64,000 nucleotides of DNA from JABLTI01 sp035528035 (GCA_035528035.1 DATKZI010000039.1:1-64000); one strand, 5' to 3'. Shown: positions 55,801 through 64,000, counted from the first letter of the stretch. Notes: a model not told the origin generated them from the letters alone. Translations and numbers: made by a program.

Positions 55801-56339
55801 AAACGACCACACCAGTAAAGAAATCATCACAACCCAAAAAAGAAAAACCCGAAGAACAAAAAGATCAGTCAATAGCTGAATTTTTAGGCACAAAGAAAAA
55901 GCCCAAAAAAGAAGCTGATGATGAAGAAGAAAAAGTTTCTCGAGGTCCTCCTAAAGGTTTATTGGATCCTAAATTAACGATCAGTAAAATGCCTGGGATG
56001 GGAAAGGCTACAGAAGAAAAATTTGCTCAAGTTGGAGTGAAAATTTTAGGTGATATTTTCAAGAAGGATATAAGTAAGTTAGCTCAAGTAAAAGGGATTG
56101 ATGAAAAGGATATAATTGAAATGAGGAAAATGCTCTCAGTAGAAGTATTACCTCATGTTACACCAGCAATACAAACAGAATTGAATGCTGTAGGAATCTA
56201 TACTGTAAAACAATTTCATAACGCAAAAATCGCTAAAACATCTGCTGTTAAAGGTTTGGGCGTTAAGACTGTTAAAGTTATTAGAAATCATATTATTCGC
56301 GCGTTAAAGACTAGCGCTGAATTAGAAAGTAAAAATTAA
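52881..56339 (+). CDS. top6B: Topoisomerase VI subunit B with long helix-hairpin-helix extension
   Basis: The ATPase subunit of the type IIB topoisomerase. Bergerat-fold motifs are SIRELVENALDA (about 34-45), VRDNGIGI and GRFGLGAKMVLIYSQ, followed by the H2TH and transducer domains to about residue 520. Relatives are about 530-650 residues; this one is 1152. The extra half contains three repeats of about 110 residues, each beginning with a helix-hairpin-helix PGIGP/EGIGK/PGMGK motif (about 649, 837 and 1036). Between them lie an acidic stretch (about 774-812) and a Lys/Pro/Thr-rich linker (about 950-1005). The repeats probably bind DNA. top6A follows 61 bases on. Confidence 0.95.
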   Translation: MIAREKIIERSAAEFFEANKAIAGFDNPTRSTYTSIRELVENALDAAEKGGILPDIEIHIELMPAEEIGELMGIKNYQIDEEATSEFIRLSVRDNGIGIHHADIPKLFGRVLTGSNYGERQSRGRFGLGAKMVLIYSQSTIRVPFEIKSRLALSKKKSADFTSHYKLFIDIVKNAPEIVDEKKYTGQSKNQLNEHGTEISVCFAGTWSRSKRYVYEYLEEIAVITPYAKFTIFTPDNPEEPIIHPRKVDAIPDPPIEVPLHPIGTDINQLKSEITRTSSKTMQEFLKTHFQRVGDKTALEVLKISKINPTKNPEKLDEMELRRLIHEGFTKVRFLPPDGKCLSPLGHENLEVGLRDVYKPEFTCSEGRPPSSYSGHAFQVEVAVGYGGEIISPPYKLVRFANRIPLLFGEGNDLIKKAIESINWSNYKTNLNNDPLIFAVSLVSTKIPFPETSKEYIAEVDEIRKELRLCLQKAGRKLMRFQGALKKRQQAARRMKIFEKYAPVATSIVGDMLGRMEEEEFQYMFSSTQFSNCLQLREGSIFLPKNPIPVEALPMDSIEGVDLERYDIQTLQDLILLDDEQLQELFSLGLSEEAMDQAQQILSAIMELPELAKDELVESVSAKALDVFAKERGIVAGMDIYGAIDSVSVLPGIGPATEKSLRAQGVRNIKEFFLTDNNDLTLSSLPMGVIIEMKSKCNVDVLPNITVKTVSELHQKKIFSVLDFLEASKTSLSKVFGLSEDRVESLFILIRKNLDLELDSLRKPMKTEKVKISIKEEDDKEIEEDADYGDEGGDFEEEEYVEEFAEEDKGKIITEPIKVQVPDPPTYFLELDAPVSKMEGIGKTMAEKLIEKGIETVGKFYMVTNSRLLKIKGLGTKTIATNRANTDVMVLPRINFESVRDLNLMSIFTVGQFLEAEDDSLTNVRGIRSPTITKLKVSIEERLLMTPGSATTPKPKTSKKSSPKPKTSVKTPTKTTTPVKKSSQPKKEKPEEQKDQSIAEFLGTKKKPKKEADDEEEKVSRGPPKGLLDPKLTISKMPGMGKATEEKFAQVGVKILGDIFKKDISKLAQVKGIDEKDIIEMRKMLSVEVLPHVTPAIQTELNAVGIYTVKQFHNAKIAKTSAVKGLGVKTVKVIRNHIIRALKTSAELESKN

Positions 56340-56400
56340 TGATTATTTGCTAAAAATTATTCCCTAAGATAAAAACACATAATTTAGAAGAAGGATCAAA

Positions 56401-57600
56401 ATGTCAGGCAATTCAAACCAAACACGACAAGTATCACGAGATAAATTAAAGGCAATCCTAGCTGAAAGAGAGAAACTAAAATTAACAACTAGAAAGAATA
56501 TTGAAGATCTTCCAGAAGGGATTCAAGAAATTACTGATATATCTCGAGATGAGGGGATGAAACGTATTGAAGAAATTTTTAGAAAGGTTTTTGTAGAAAC
56601 AATTAATGCTGGAACACCAAATTTGAGGGTTCCTTCAAGAAGTGCAAATAATGTTATTTATGATGAGGAATCGGATTTACTTCTCTTGGGAGAAAATTAT
56701 ACAGATAGGAAATGGGATGATATAAGTACGGTTAAGAAATTTACCGCCCAATTAAGAGTATTACAGATCATCCATGAATTATTAGAGCAGAATATTCATG
56801 GTAGCAAAAGAGAAGTCTTTTACACCGATGTTTCACTATTTGAGGATCAAAATCGAGGTAGTGACCCGCTTATAGAAGACTGTGCAGTAATGCTTGGAAC
56901 ATATAGGAAAAATATCCATGTAACTGCTAATGATAGAGGATTAGTAGTAGGAAGATTATCATATACAGATCATGGAGATTTAATTGATTGCACAAAACAA
57001 GGATCAAGTGGTAAGAATGTTAATCCTATGCAAGATCATATTCAAAACATGGAATCTGATGCTGAATTCATACTACTTGTAGAGAAACAAGCTGCCTTTT
57101 TAAGATTAGCAGAAGATAAATTCTATGAAAGATATCCTTGTATCATTTTAACTGGCAGTGGTCAACCGAATGTAGCAACAAGGATATTTTTGAGACGAAT
57201 GAGTCATAATCTTCAATTACCTGTTTTAGCAGTAATGGACAGTGACCCTTTTGGACTTGATATTTTACGTGTATATGGTTTAGGAAGCAAAGCACTATCA
57301 TATGAATCTTACGAACTAGCTACCCCCAATATTCAATGGCTTGGAGTTCGGCCATCTGATTTGGATAAATATAATCTCCCCCAAAATACTCGACTACCAA
57401 TGAGTAAAATGGACATTAACCGCGCGAGACAAATGATGGAGGAAAGATTCGTTAAAATCCGACCTGATTGGACTAAAGAGCTTAAGTTGATGATTGAAAC
57501 AAAACAAAAAGCGGAAATTCAAGCTTTGGCCAGCAGGGGAATTAAATTCTTTACAGATGAATATCTCCCTACAAAAATTGAAACTGGTGATTGGGTATAA
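56401..57600 (+). CDS. top6A: Topoisomerase VI subunit A (Spo11-like)
   Basis: The DNA-cleaving subunit. The active-site tyrosine is Y141 (REVFYTD), in the 5Y-CAP domain, and the Toprim domain has E of LVEKQAAF and D280-x-D282 (MDSDPFGLDI). Length 399 is slightly longer than usual because of an N-terminal charged extension of about 45 residues. An AGAAGGATC before the ATG is a possible ribosome binding site. A 9-bp hairpin overlaps the stop codon and another follows it. Confidence 0.96.
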   Translation: MSGNSNQTRQVSRDKLKAILAEREKLKLTTRKNIEDLPEGIQEITDISRDEGMKRIEEIFRKVFVETINAGTPNLRVPSRSANNVIYDEESDLLLLGENYTDRKWDDISTVKKFTAQLRVLQIIHELLEQNIHGSKREVFYTDVSLFEDQNRGSDPLIEDCAVMLGTYRKNIHVTANDRGLVVGRLSYTDHGDLIDCTKQGSSGKNVNPMQDHIQNMESDAEFILLVEKQAAFLRLAEDKFYERYPCIILTGSGQPNVATRIFLRRMSHNLQLPVLAVMDSDPFGLDILRVYGLGSKALSYESYELATPNIQWLGVRPSDLDKYNLPQNTRLPMSKMDINRARQMMEERFVKIRPDWTKELKLMIETKQKAEIQALASRGIKFFTDEYLPTKIETGDWV

Positions 57601-57672
57601 ACTATACCCAACAAATTGCTTAAAGAAATCTAAATAGAAATAGATGGTTTTCTACATCTAATTTCTATAATA
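57591..57672 (+). terminator. paired hairpins at the end of top6A
   Basis: A perfect 9-bp hairpin (57591-57599 with 57603-57611, loop AAC) spans the top6A stop codon. A second one (ATAGAAATAGATG 57634-57646 with CATCTAATTTCTAT 57655-57668, one bulge) follows, then a T-rich stretch. Together they form a convincing transcript end. Confidence 0.5.
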
Positions 57673-57677
57673 TTTTC

Positions 57678-57860
57678 TTAATGAACAAATATTTTTTCAT
57701 CTTGCTCATTCATTGATTCTAATTCTACCCAACAAAATATCTTACAACATTTTGAACAATAATATGCTTTATTACTTCTAAGGTGTGGTTTGATATGGTG
57801 ATAACTTATATCACAATCAGTTAATTCGTTATGAAATTGCGGACAATAATAATTAGTCAT
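57678..57860 (-). CDS. Possible small cysteine-rich protein
   Basis: A 60-residue frame rich in Cys and His: CPQFHNELTDCDISYHH near the start, then YYCSKCCKIFCWVELE. The spacing could hold one zinc ion, as in small zinc-ribbon proteins, but no family is recognised. AGGGAG lies shortly upstream of the start. It fills a gap between two plus-strand genes. It could be a real small gene or a chance frame. Confidence 0.4.
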   Translation of the reverse strand: MTNYYCPQFHNELTDCDISYHHIKPHLRSNKAYYCSKCCKIFCWVELESMNEQDEKIFVH

Positions 57861-58020
57861 GTTGTACGACTCCCTCTTGAGTTTCTATCGATTGATTTTC
57901 CTTTTTATTCTTAGGTCTTCCTTTCAATAGGATAATAATGAATCTTATTGCTAATTTCTTTATCATCAAAAGTTTTTTGAGCTAGTATTTTTTGGTTGAT
58001 AGTAAATATAGGTGATGTTA

Positions 58021-58479
58021 ATGTCCGACTTCGAAAAAACTTTTGTTATGGTAAAACCAGATGGTGTTAAACGTCGTTTAATTGGTGATGTTATTTCTCG
58101 TCTTGAAAAAGCTGGATTACGTATTGTTGCTATGAAAATGCTTCAATTATCAAAAGCTATGGCTGAGCAACATTATGCAGTTCATAAAGGCAAACCTTTC
58201 TACGCTGGACTTATTAAATTCATTTCTAGCGGTCCCGTTGTAGCTATGATTGTTGAAGGTCAAAATGCTGTTAAACGTGTTCGTAAAATTGCTGGTGCTA
58301 CCAATCCTATGGAAGCAGAAGTTGGAACGATTCGTGGTGATTTTGGTATGGTTATTGGTAGAAATATTATCCATGCTGCAGATTCACCGGAAAACGCTAA
58401 AATTGAATATTCCATTTACTTTACCAAGTCAGAAATTGTAGATAACCCAATGCTTGATGAAGAATGGATATATGAATAA
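58021..58479 (+). CDS. ndk: Nucleoside diphosphate kinase
   Basis: Transfers the gamma phosphate between NTPs and NDPs through a phospho-histidine. FVMVKPDGVKRRLIG at the start and the active-site H118 in NIIHAADS are both canonical, and counting from the ATG at 58021 puts the histidine at exactly 118. The frame extends upstream to GTG 58012 and ATG 58015, but family starts and the ATAGGTG ribosome binding site favour 58021. ndk-infB is a conserved archaeal pair; the ribosomal genes that often precede it are absent here. Confidence 0.96.
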   Translation: MSDFEKTFVMVKPDGVKRRLIGDVISRLEKAGLRIVAMKMLQLSKAMAEQHYAVHKGKPFYAGLIKFISSGPVVAMIVEGQNAVKRVRKIAGATNPMEAEVGTIRGDFGMVIGRNIIHAADSPENAKIEYSIYFTKSEIVDNPMLDEEWIYE

Positions 58480-58512
58480 GTTATTCATATTTTTTATTAG
58501 GAGGCAGTTAAA

Positions 58513-60369
58513 ATGTCAAAAGAACCACCCCCAAAAGACCTTGAGGAACCAATTGACTTTCCCAAAATTGATGAATCTAAGCGCATCAAAGCTCCCATAG
58601 CAGTTATTTTAGGACATATTGATCATGGGAAGACATCTATTTTAGATGCTGTTCGTGGAACAGCTGTGCAAGCTCGAGAAGCAGGGGGAATCACTCAACA
58701 AATTGGTGCTTCATATTTTCCAATTGAGACTATTAATGAAATTTGTGGAGATATGATGAGTAAAGGAGTCATTAAACTTAAGATACCTGGTATTCTAATT
58801 ATTGATACACCCGGTCATGCTGCTTTCCTCAACCTTCGTACACGTGGAGCATCTGTTGCTGATATTGCTATAGTTGTTGTTGATATTCAGGCTGGATTTC
58901 AACCACAAACTTTTGAATCAATGCGTTTACTTAAACAAAGGAAAATACCATTCCTTATTGCTGCTAATAAAATTGATCGTGTTGCTGGTTGGAAGAAACA
59001 TGAGGGTCTTTCCTTCCTTGAAACTTTCAAAAAACAAACTGTTGATACACAAACAGCATTAGATAAGCACTTATACGAACTCATGGGTGAATTATCTAAA
59101 TTAAAATATCCTTCAGATAGGTATGACCGTATTAGAAATTACACTGAAAACATAGCAATTGTTCCTACAAGTGCTAAAACAAAAGAAGGAATACAAGATC
59201 TATTTTTAGTTTTATCTGGTCTTGCTCAACAATTTCTTATGAAAAAATTAGAATATAGTGAAGGGAATGGAATTGGAACCATACTTGAGGTAACTGATGA
59301 ACCAGGTATGGGAACTACTTTAAATGTAATTGTGCATAAAGGAACTTTCACTAAAAATGATCATATTGTTTTCGGAGCGAAAAATGGTGCTCAAGAAGCA
59401 AAAATCCGAGCTTTACTTGAACCAAAAGCTCTTGATGAAATTCGAGATCCTCGAGAGAAATTCAATTCTATCGAAAAAATTCATGCAGCTGCAGGTATCA
59501 AAATTGCTGCCTCTGGTTTAAATGATGCATTGGCAGGTGCTCCAGTTATAGTTGCAAATACTCACGATGAAATACTTGAAGCTAAACATCAAATTGATGA
59601 AGAAATTAGTGTTATTAAAATCGAAACAGATAAAGAAGGCATTATCATCAAGGCTAATACTCTTGGTGCATTAGAAGCCCTAGTAAAAGAATTCAGAGAA
59701 AGAAATATTCCAATCAAAATTGCTGATATTGGTGATATCACCAAAACTAATGTAACCGATGCGATAGTAGTTAAAGAAAATAAACCTTCCTTAGGTGCTA
59801 TTGTTGCTTTTAATGTAAATCTATTACCCGATGCACAAGAGGAATTAGAAGTTAATGATATTGAATTCTTTAGAAGTGATATTATTTATACTCTGCTTGA
59901 TGATTTTGTTCGTTGGAAACTTGAAGTAGAACAAAAATTAAAAGCAGAAAGCTTAAAAGATCTAACTTATCCTGGTAAATTTAAAATCCTTCCAGGGATG
60001 GTTTTTCGAGCTAGTAAACCAGCTGTTGTTGGAGTAGAGATTTTGGCAGGCAAAATAACTCCTCGAGCAGGTATCATTCGTGGAACGGATGGTAAGAAAT
60101 GTGGTTCTATCCAACAAATACAAGAAAATAATCAATCAATTCGAGAAGCTAAAAAAGGTATGCAAGTAGCAGTCTCTATTAAAGGTCCTACTGTTGGTCG
60201 ACAAATCACTGAAGCTATGGAACTTTTTATTGATTTACCTGAGAGGCTTGTTAAACGTATTAAAGAGAAATATTTAGATGACTTAACTGTTGATGAAAAG
60301 AATGCACTTGAAGAATTTATTAAATTAAAGCGTAGTCTTAATCCTGAAAGTAAATATTGGGGATACTAA
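58513..60369 (+). CDS. infB: Translation initiation factor aIF5B (IF2-like)
   Basis: The GTPase promotes subunit joining and initiator-tRNA positioning. P-loop GHIDHGKTS (34-42), G3 DTPGHAAF and G4 NKID are clear, followed by the beta-barrel domain II (GIGTILEVTDEPGMGTTLNVIVHKGTF), domain III and the C-terminal barrel. The 618-residue length is normal for archaea; no intein is present. AGGAGGC is a strong ribosome binding site. It lies 33 bases after ndk. Confidence 0.97.
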   Translation: MSKEPPPKDLEEPIDFPKIDESKRIKAPIAVILGHIDHGKTSILDAVRGTAVQAREAGGITQQIGASYFPIETINEICGDMMSKGVIKLKIPGILIIDTPGHAAFLNLRTRGASVADIAIVVVDIQAGFQPQTFESMRLLKQRKIPFLIAANKIDRVAGWKKHEGLSFLETFKKQTVDTQTALDKHLYELMGELSKLKYPSDRYDRIRNYTENIAIVPTSAKTKEGIQDLFLVLSGLAQQFLMKKLEYSEGNGIGTILEVTDEPGMGTTLNVIVHKGTFTKNDHIVFGAKNGAQEAKIRALLEPKALDEIRDPREKFNSIEKIHAAAGIKIAASGLNDALAGAPVIVANTHDEILEAKHQIDEEISVIKIETDKEGIIIKANTLGALEALVKEFRERNIPIKIADIGDITKTNVTDAIVVKENKPSLGAIVAFNVNLLPDAQEELEVNDIEFFRSDIIYTLLDDFVRWKLEVEQKLKAESLKDLTYPGKFKILPGMVFRASKPAVVGVEILAGKITPRAGIIRGTDGKKCGSIQQIQENNQSIREAKKGMQVAVSIKGPTVGRQITEAMELFIDLPERLVKRIKEKYLDDLTVDEKNALEEFIKLKRSLNPESKYWGY

Positions 60370-60490
60370 TTTCCTCCATTCTTTTCCTATTACTTTTTTT
60401 TTCAGCTAAAAGATAATAATATCATTTTTCTTCTTTCAACACCCTTAAAACTTAAATTATAACTCATTACTTAGAAACTATCATATACTT

Positions 60491-62836
60491 ATGTATGTAT
60501 TAAGAGCTCAAGTCAGAAAAAAAACATCAATTGAAAAATATGGATTGATGAAGGGTAAAAAGTTCATGATTCAATTTGTATGGATTATTATTCAAGATAT
60601 ACCCGTTTCGGGAATGCGGTTCATAAAATCAACTGACTTAGAGGAACGCAATCGTTTAGAAAAATTTTATGGATGGCTAGGTGTCCCCATAACTGAATTA
60701 GCTGAAAAAGTGCAAGATATTATTATAGAAGGAACCAAATATTATTATCATTCACGAAATTCTATACTTTTTGTTGTTGGGGTTGATTTAGAAGAAACAA
60801 GTATCCCCTCCATCTTCCTACCTGAATTAGAAAACAAATTTTTCAATCATTTTAATTTAAATACCATCTCATCTTTTGATGGTAAAGATACAACACCATT
60901 CCGATTATTCGATAGTAAATTACTAGAATTAGTGAAAGCTTTTGATCAAAGAAAAATCGAAGCAAGAGGGAATCGAAGAGATTTAGATGCTTTTGAGGTT
61001 TTAAATCTCCCATCTGATTTACAAATGGTAGCACTAGTTTTAGTTAAAATGCAAGTTGTCACACCTGAAATGATTTCTCAGGTTACAGGTTTAGCTACTA
61101 GTGAGATTGAAAGGCAATTAAGAGACATCTACCAAAGAGGTTATCTCTATATCACTGTAATATCAAATAAATCATATTTTTCAATCAAACCTTTTGAATC
61201 AGAAAATGGTACAAAAACTATAACAAGTAAACCTGATGAAACAACATCTAGGATGCAAGATATTGATTTTCAACACTCTGATACATCACTAACCTCTGAT
61301 TCAGATACAACTTTCACTTCTCCTCCACCAAAAGAGGCGAAGCAAAGTAAAATTGATATAAATCAAGCTGAATTCAAACCTTTAACAGATCAAGAAGCTA
61401 CTGATGGTAATGAAAGTGCAATGATGGCTCCACCTAACTGGGAAGCTACCCAATTAGGAGCTGAAAGTTCATTTAGAACATCAGACAATATAGATGATGA
61501 AGAGGATGGAATATCACAAACTCAGCAACTAGATTTATCATCTGATGATAGAAGAGAAGCAAAAGGTATCAAAATGAAAATTGATCCAATTGCTCGAGAT
61601 GTTGATAGGTCTCTAAGAACAACAATAGTTATACCTAAAAACGGATTTTTGCCAGCTAATTCCCTTCGAAGAGAAAGAGGATTTGTTACAGGAAAAATTC
61701 GTATTCCTAATGATAAAAATAAAGATTCCTTTTTACTAAATTCTTTGTTCAAGAAAGATATTGAAAATCTATATGAAGCACTCTTTATGGGAGATTTCAT
61801 TATTTTAGCTAGTGATAAACAAACCTTATTTGAAGATGAACTGGTGGATCAACTCTTTGAAACAATGAACATATTAACCCCTCATAGAGAATTGAAATTT
61901 ATTAAAACCCCTATTTTTGTTCATCCAAAAGATGCTGATGTAATAGCGGTTCATAAAGATTTATTGAAATACTATTCTTGGGCAACAATTCTTGATTTAG
62001 ATAATGGAAGAATAATTGGTGGTACTGCTTCTGAATATTCCAAGAATTTTATTAAGAAAACAAAAAGAATGTCTGATCCCAAAGAATTTTTGCGAGAGTT
62101 AACAAATACTGCTTCCATTCTTTTGAAAATTGGTAGGGATATTAATACTCTTAAAATTGAGGGAAGACCACCCGACCAGTATCTTAATGAAGTTCGTAAA
62201 GCTTATGGTGCAGCTGCTTTAGATGTTGGTTTAACTCTTTCTGAACGTTTAATCCGTTTGCATAAAGATTGTGCATATATTGCTGGCTTCTACATTCGCA
62301 AAGGCTTAGATATTGTAGTTCGTGCTGTTCTTTTAGGTGAGCCTATTGTTGTAATTGGTGATGATCCAATGGATGTTTACCACATTATCGAAGCATTATC
62401 GATTTTTGCACCAAATAAAGCAATTAATGCTCAGATATGGACAACTAATTTAGCTGAAATTAATACAGATGAATTTGATATTATGGGTGCACAAGAAGGT
62501 ACAGATAGATTATTCAAAAGTGCGGTGAGAGTAAATCTTCGATCAATGAGTGCTTATGGTGGCCAACGATCAGAATTCTTACATAATTTCTTACATCAAA
62601 TGTGGCGACGCCGTTCAAAAGATAGGCCTAAATTCATTAGAGAAAATATTATTGAAATAATTGGTAATACTAATAAAATCATTCAAAGATTTCAAGCCTT
62701 TGGTGATAAAGAACCCACTAAACAAGAGATAAAGGATTTCTTTAATGATTATGAACCTTTCTTTGCAGAATTTGCAACGGAGTTAATCTATAAAGATCAT
62801 CAGGATATCGCTTTAAATATCAAAAATTCTCTTTAA
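60491..62836 (+). CDS. Longin/DENN-like domain protein (tentative)
   Basis: The N-terminal ~130 residues have a longin-like pattern starting at MIQFVWIIIQDIPVSGMRFIKS. A winged-helix-like segment follows (about 165-225, PEMISQVTGLATSEIERQLRDIYQRGYLYI). A disordered Ser/Thr/Asp-rich linker covers about 235-370. The C-terminal ~400 residues contain two similar units: LYEALFMGDFIILASD...LTPHRELKFIKTPI and VRAVLLGEPIVVIGDD...FAPNKAINAQIWTT. This repeated pattern resembles the cDENN core of eukaryotic Rab exchange factors. I cannot confirm homology by eye. The start could be the ATG at 60491, 60548 or 60566; the last agrees best with a longin domain and has GAAGGGT upstream. Confidence 0.6.
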   Translation: MYVLRAQVRKKTSIEKYGLMKGKKFMIQFVWIIIQDIPVSGMRFIKSTDLEERNRLEKFYGWLGVPITELAEKVQDIIIEGTKYYYHSRNSILFVVGVDLEETSIPSIFLPELENKFFNHFNLNTISSFDGKDTTPFRLFDSKLLELVKAFDQRKIEARGNRRDLDAFEVLNLPSDLQMVALVLVKMQVVTPEMISQVTGLATSEIERQLRDIYQRGYLYITVISNKSYFSIKPFESENGTKTITSKPDETTSRMQDIDFQHSDTSLTSDSDTTFTSPPPKEAKQSKIDINQAEFKPLTDQEATDGNESAMMAPPNWEATQLGAESSFRTSDNIDDEEDGISQTQQLDLSSDDRREAKGIKMKIDPIARDVDRSLRTTIVIPKNGFLPANSLRRERGFVTGKIRIPNDKNKDSFLLNSLFKKDIENLYEALFMGDFIILASDKQTLFEDELVDQLFETMNILTPHRELKFIKTPIFVHPKDADVIAVHKDLLKYYSWATILDLDNGRIIGGTASEYSKNFIKKTKRMSDPKEFLRELTNTASILLKIGRDINTLKIEGRPPDQYLNEVRKAYGAAALDVGLTLSERLIRLHKDCAYIAGFYIRKGLDIVVRAVLLGEPIVVIGDDPMDVYHIIEALSIFAPNKAINAQIWTTNLAEINTDEFDIMGAQEGTDRLFKSAVRVNLRSMSAYGGQRSEFLHNFLHQMWRRRSKDRPKFIRENIIEIIGNTNKIIQRFQAFGDKEPTKQEIKDFFNDYEPFFAEFATELIYKDHQDIALNIKNSL

Positions 62837-62972
62837 TTGATGGAGATTTTTTCCTTTTAACTTATCTTGAACTTTTCATCACAACCTTTTAATTTGGTGA
62901 TGTCTTAATTAGAAAAAGATTCAAAAATATTAGGAAAAAATCTTTTTTAATTTACAAACAGGATGTGAAATT

Positions 62973-63200
62973 ATGAGAAAAGGTCCATTAATTGCCGCTG
63001 GTATTCTGTCCGGTATTAGTATAATTATGGTTATCATTGGTGGCGTTATGTTCATCCCTGGATTATGGTCCGATTGGCTCTTATGGTTTGGCATAGTTGT
63101 GTTCAACATTGGATTAATTATTTTGGTAATTGCTTTTATCAAAAAACCCGGTGCTGATGAAGAAGAACCTGCAAAAAAAGCAGCAGAAGCTAGTGCTTAG
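62973..63200 (+). CDS. Small two-helix membrane protein
   Basis: The 75-residue protein has two membrane helices (about 5-27 and 32-56) and a charged alanine/lysine-rich tail (KKPGADEEEPAKKAAEASA). An AGGATG precedes the ATG. It lies in the same direction as the presenilin-like gene that follows 112 bases later. No family is recognised. Confidence 0.7.
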   Translation: MRKGPLIAAGILSGISIIMVIIGGVMFIPGLWSDWLLWFGIVVFNIGLIILVIAFIKKPGADEEEPAKKAAEASA

Positions 63201-63312
63201 GTTCATTCTTTTTCTCTTTTTTATTTACTCACCATAAGCAAATATTTTTTGCTTAGTAATTGAAATTTAAAATTAGTAGTAAAAGTAATTCACAAAAAAG
63301 TAGGTTAAAACA

Positions 63313-64000
63313 TTGAGCTATGCAAGTCAGTTAGGAACTTTTAGTATTACATTAAGAAAACGTTTTCTATCCATATCTTTACCAATTCTCATTTGTTCGG
63401 TTCTGAGTGGAATTTGTAGCTGGATCGTTTTCGGTTATTTTACAGGTGATTTCGGTGGAAGTGAAATGCCTCAAGCTGAGATTGGTAACAGTCCATATAT
63501 TACTGCTATAGTTTTTGTGGCAATTGCTTTTGTTGGTTCAACAGGAATCTTTCTTATAATCAAATATTCTGGTATCAAGGTTCTTAAAGCAATTTTTGCA
63601 GTAGCAATACTTGTAACATCATTTTTCTTTGTTTTCTTGATAATTTTCTCAACACCTTATTATGTATTAGATTTAACAACTGAAAATACTGTTTTCTCTT
63701 ATAGAACAGAAATTATAATTCTAGTCTTGAGTATCGTAGGTGGAACAATTTTTGCTATTATAACTGTTCTATCAATGGTCTATCAAATTATACCAAAACC
63801 AATACCACAAGTTATGGCTTTGCTTTTCGCTGTTTTAAGCGGAACGTTTTTAGCTACTTTCCTTCCAACACTTGCAGCTATCCTTGTAATGATTGGTTTG
63901 AGTATTTACGATATTATTTCTGTCTTTAAAGGTCCAATCAAAAAGATCGCTGAAATAACTGAAGAGAGGTACAATGAGGAAAATAATATATCAAAGACTG
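63313..64000 (+). CDS. Presenilin/signal-peptide-peptidase-like protease (5' part, runs off window)
   Basis: The frame is open from a TTG at 63313 to the window end (229 residues). It has at least six membrane helices. Y199-D200 in GLSIYDIISVFKGP is the YD active-site motif of GxGD intramembrane proteases. The following KGPIKKIAEITEERYNEE closely parallels the presenilin segment after its first catalytic Asp (KGPLRMLVETAQER). The second motif (GxGD) and PAL lie beyond the window, so activity cannot be judged. The start is uncertain because no in-frame ATG precedes the first helix. Confidence 0.8.
   Translation, partial: MSYASQLGTFSITLRKRFLSISLPILICSVLSGICSWIVFGYFTGDFGGSEMPQAEIGNSPYITAIVFVAIAFVGSTGIFLIIKYSGIKVLKAIFAVAILVTSFFFVFLIIFSTPYYVLDLTTENTVFSYRTEIIILVLSIVGGTIFAIITVLSMVYQIIPKPIPQVMALLFAVLSGTFLATFLPTLAAILVMIGLSIYDIISVFKGPIKKIAEITEERYNEENNISKT

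Noticed and set aside
55460..55837. 125-residue minus-strand frame inside top6B
   Set aside because: Composed of repeated Val/Gly/Phe that mirror the Lys/Pro/Thr linker on the other strand; a shadow frame.

Overview
The window is 64 kb of AT-rich archaeal DNA. Archaeal origin follows from the gene set: EF-1A, RNA polymerase B/A'/A'' with L30e and an archaeal NusA, topoisomerase VI A and B, aIF5B, TldD/TldE, AlaX, and an archaeal-type Asn/Asp-tRNA synthetase. Several genes look like archaeal relatives of eukaryotic membrane and signalling proteins: a full-length Rag/Gtr-type GTPase (G domain plus roadblock domain), a neighbour with an NPRL2-like longin start, a large longin/DENN-like protein, and a presenilin-type intramembrane protease. 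This set fits an Asgard (Promethearchaeota) archaeon best, perhaps of the Heimdallarchaeia. The lineage is inferred and not proven. Many starts, including TTG and GTG starts, have a Shine-Dalgarno-like GAGG/GGAG upstream.

Layout. 1-1.8 kb: the tail of an unknown gene, then EF-1A with a hairpin terminator. 1.9-7.0 kb: a tandem PadR regulator, an apparent operon (membrane zinc-ribbon protein, catalytically dead DapA-like protein, enlarged prepilin-peptidase-like protein) and a COG2509-type flavoprotein. 7.0-10.0 kb, minus strand: Rag-like GTPase, longin protein, metallophosphoesterase. 10.5-18.6 kb: rpoB, rpoA1, rpoA2, rpl30e, nusA, followed by a structured non-coding stretch. 18.9-20.3 kb: an SF2-helicase-like protein with altered motifs. 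20.4-27.5 kb, minus strand: TPR protein, PRC-barrel protein, TrmB-type coiled-coil protein and a large anchored surface protein. 27.7-35.6 kb: tldD, tldE, and the two subunits of L-serine dehydratase, separated by an orphan wHTH-like gene, a 49-residue membrane peptide and a lone receiver domain.

35.6-44.7 kb is accessory in character: a helical protein, GAF/HisKA-like protein without an ATPase, MFS transporter, VOC protein, methyltransferase, radical-SAM protein, anchored metzincin and nucleotidyltransferase. 44.9-52.6 kb: glutamine synthetase, AlaX, an M20-fold protein missing most metal ligands, two ECF-type ATPases, MobB, a HEAT-repeat protein and the tRNA synthetase. 52.9-57.6 kb: topoisomerase VI, whose B subunit is about twice the usual length because of helix-hairpin-helix repeats. 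58.0-64.0 kb: ndk, infB, the DENN-like protein, a small membrane protein and the 5' part of the presenilin homologue.

I found no tRNA, rRNA, CRISPR array or insertion sequence. The strongest candidate for an undescribed system is the Rag-like GTPase with its NPRL2-like longin neighbour, divergent from rpoB. The unlinked longin/DENN-like protein is a possible further part of the same regulatory repertoire.
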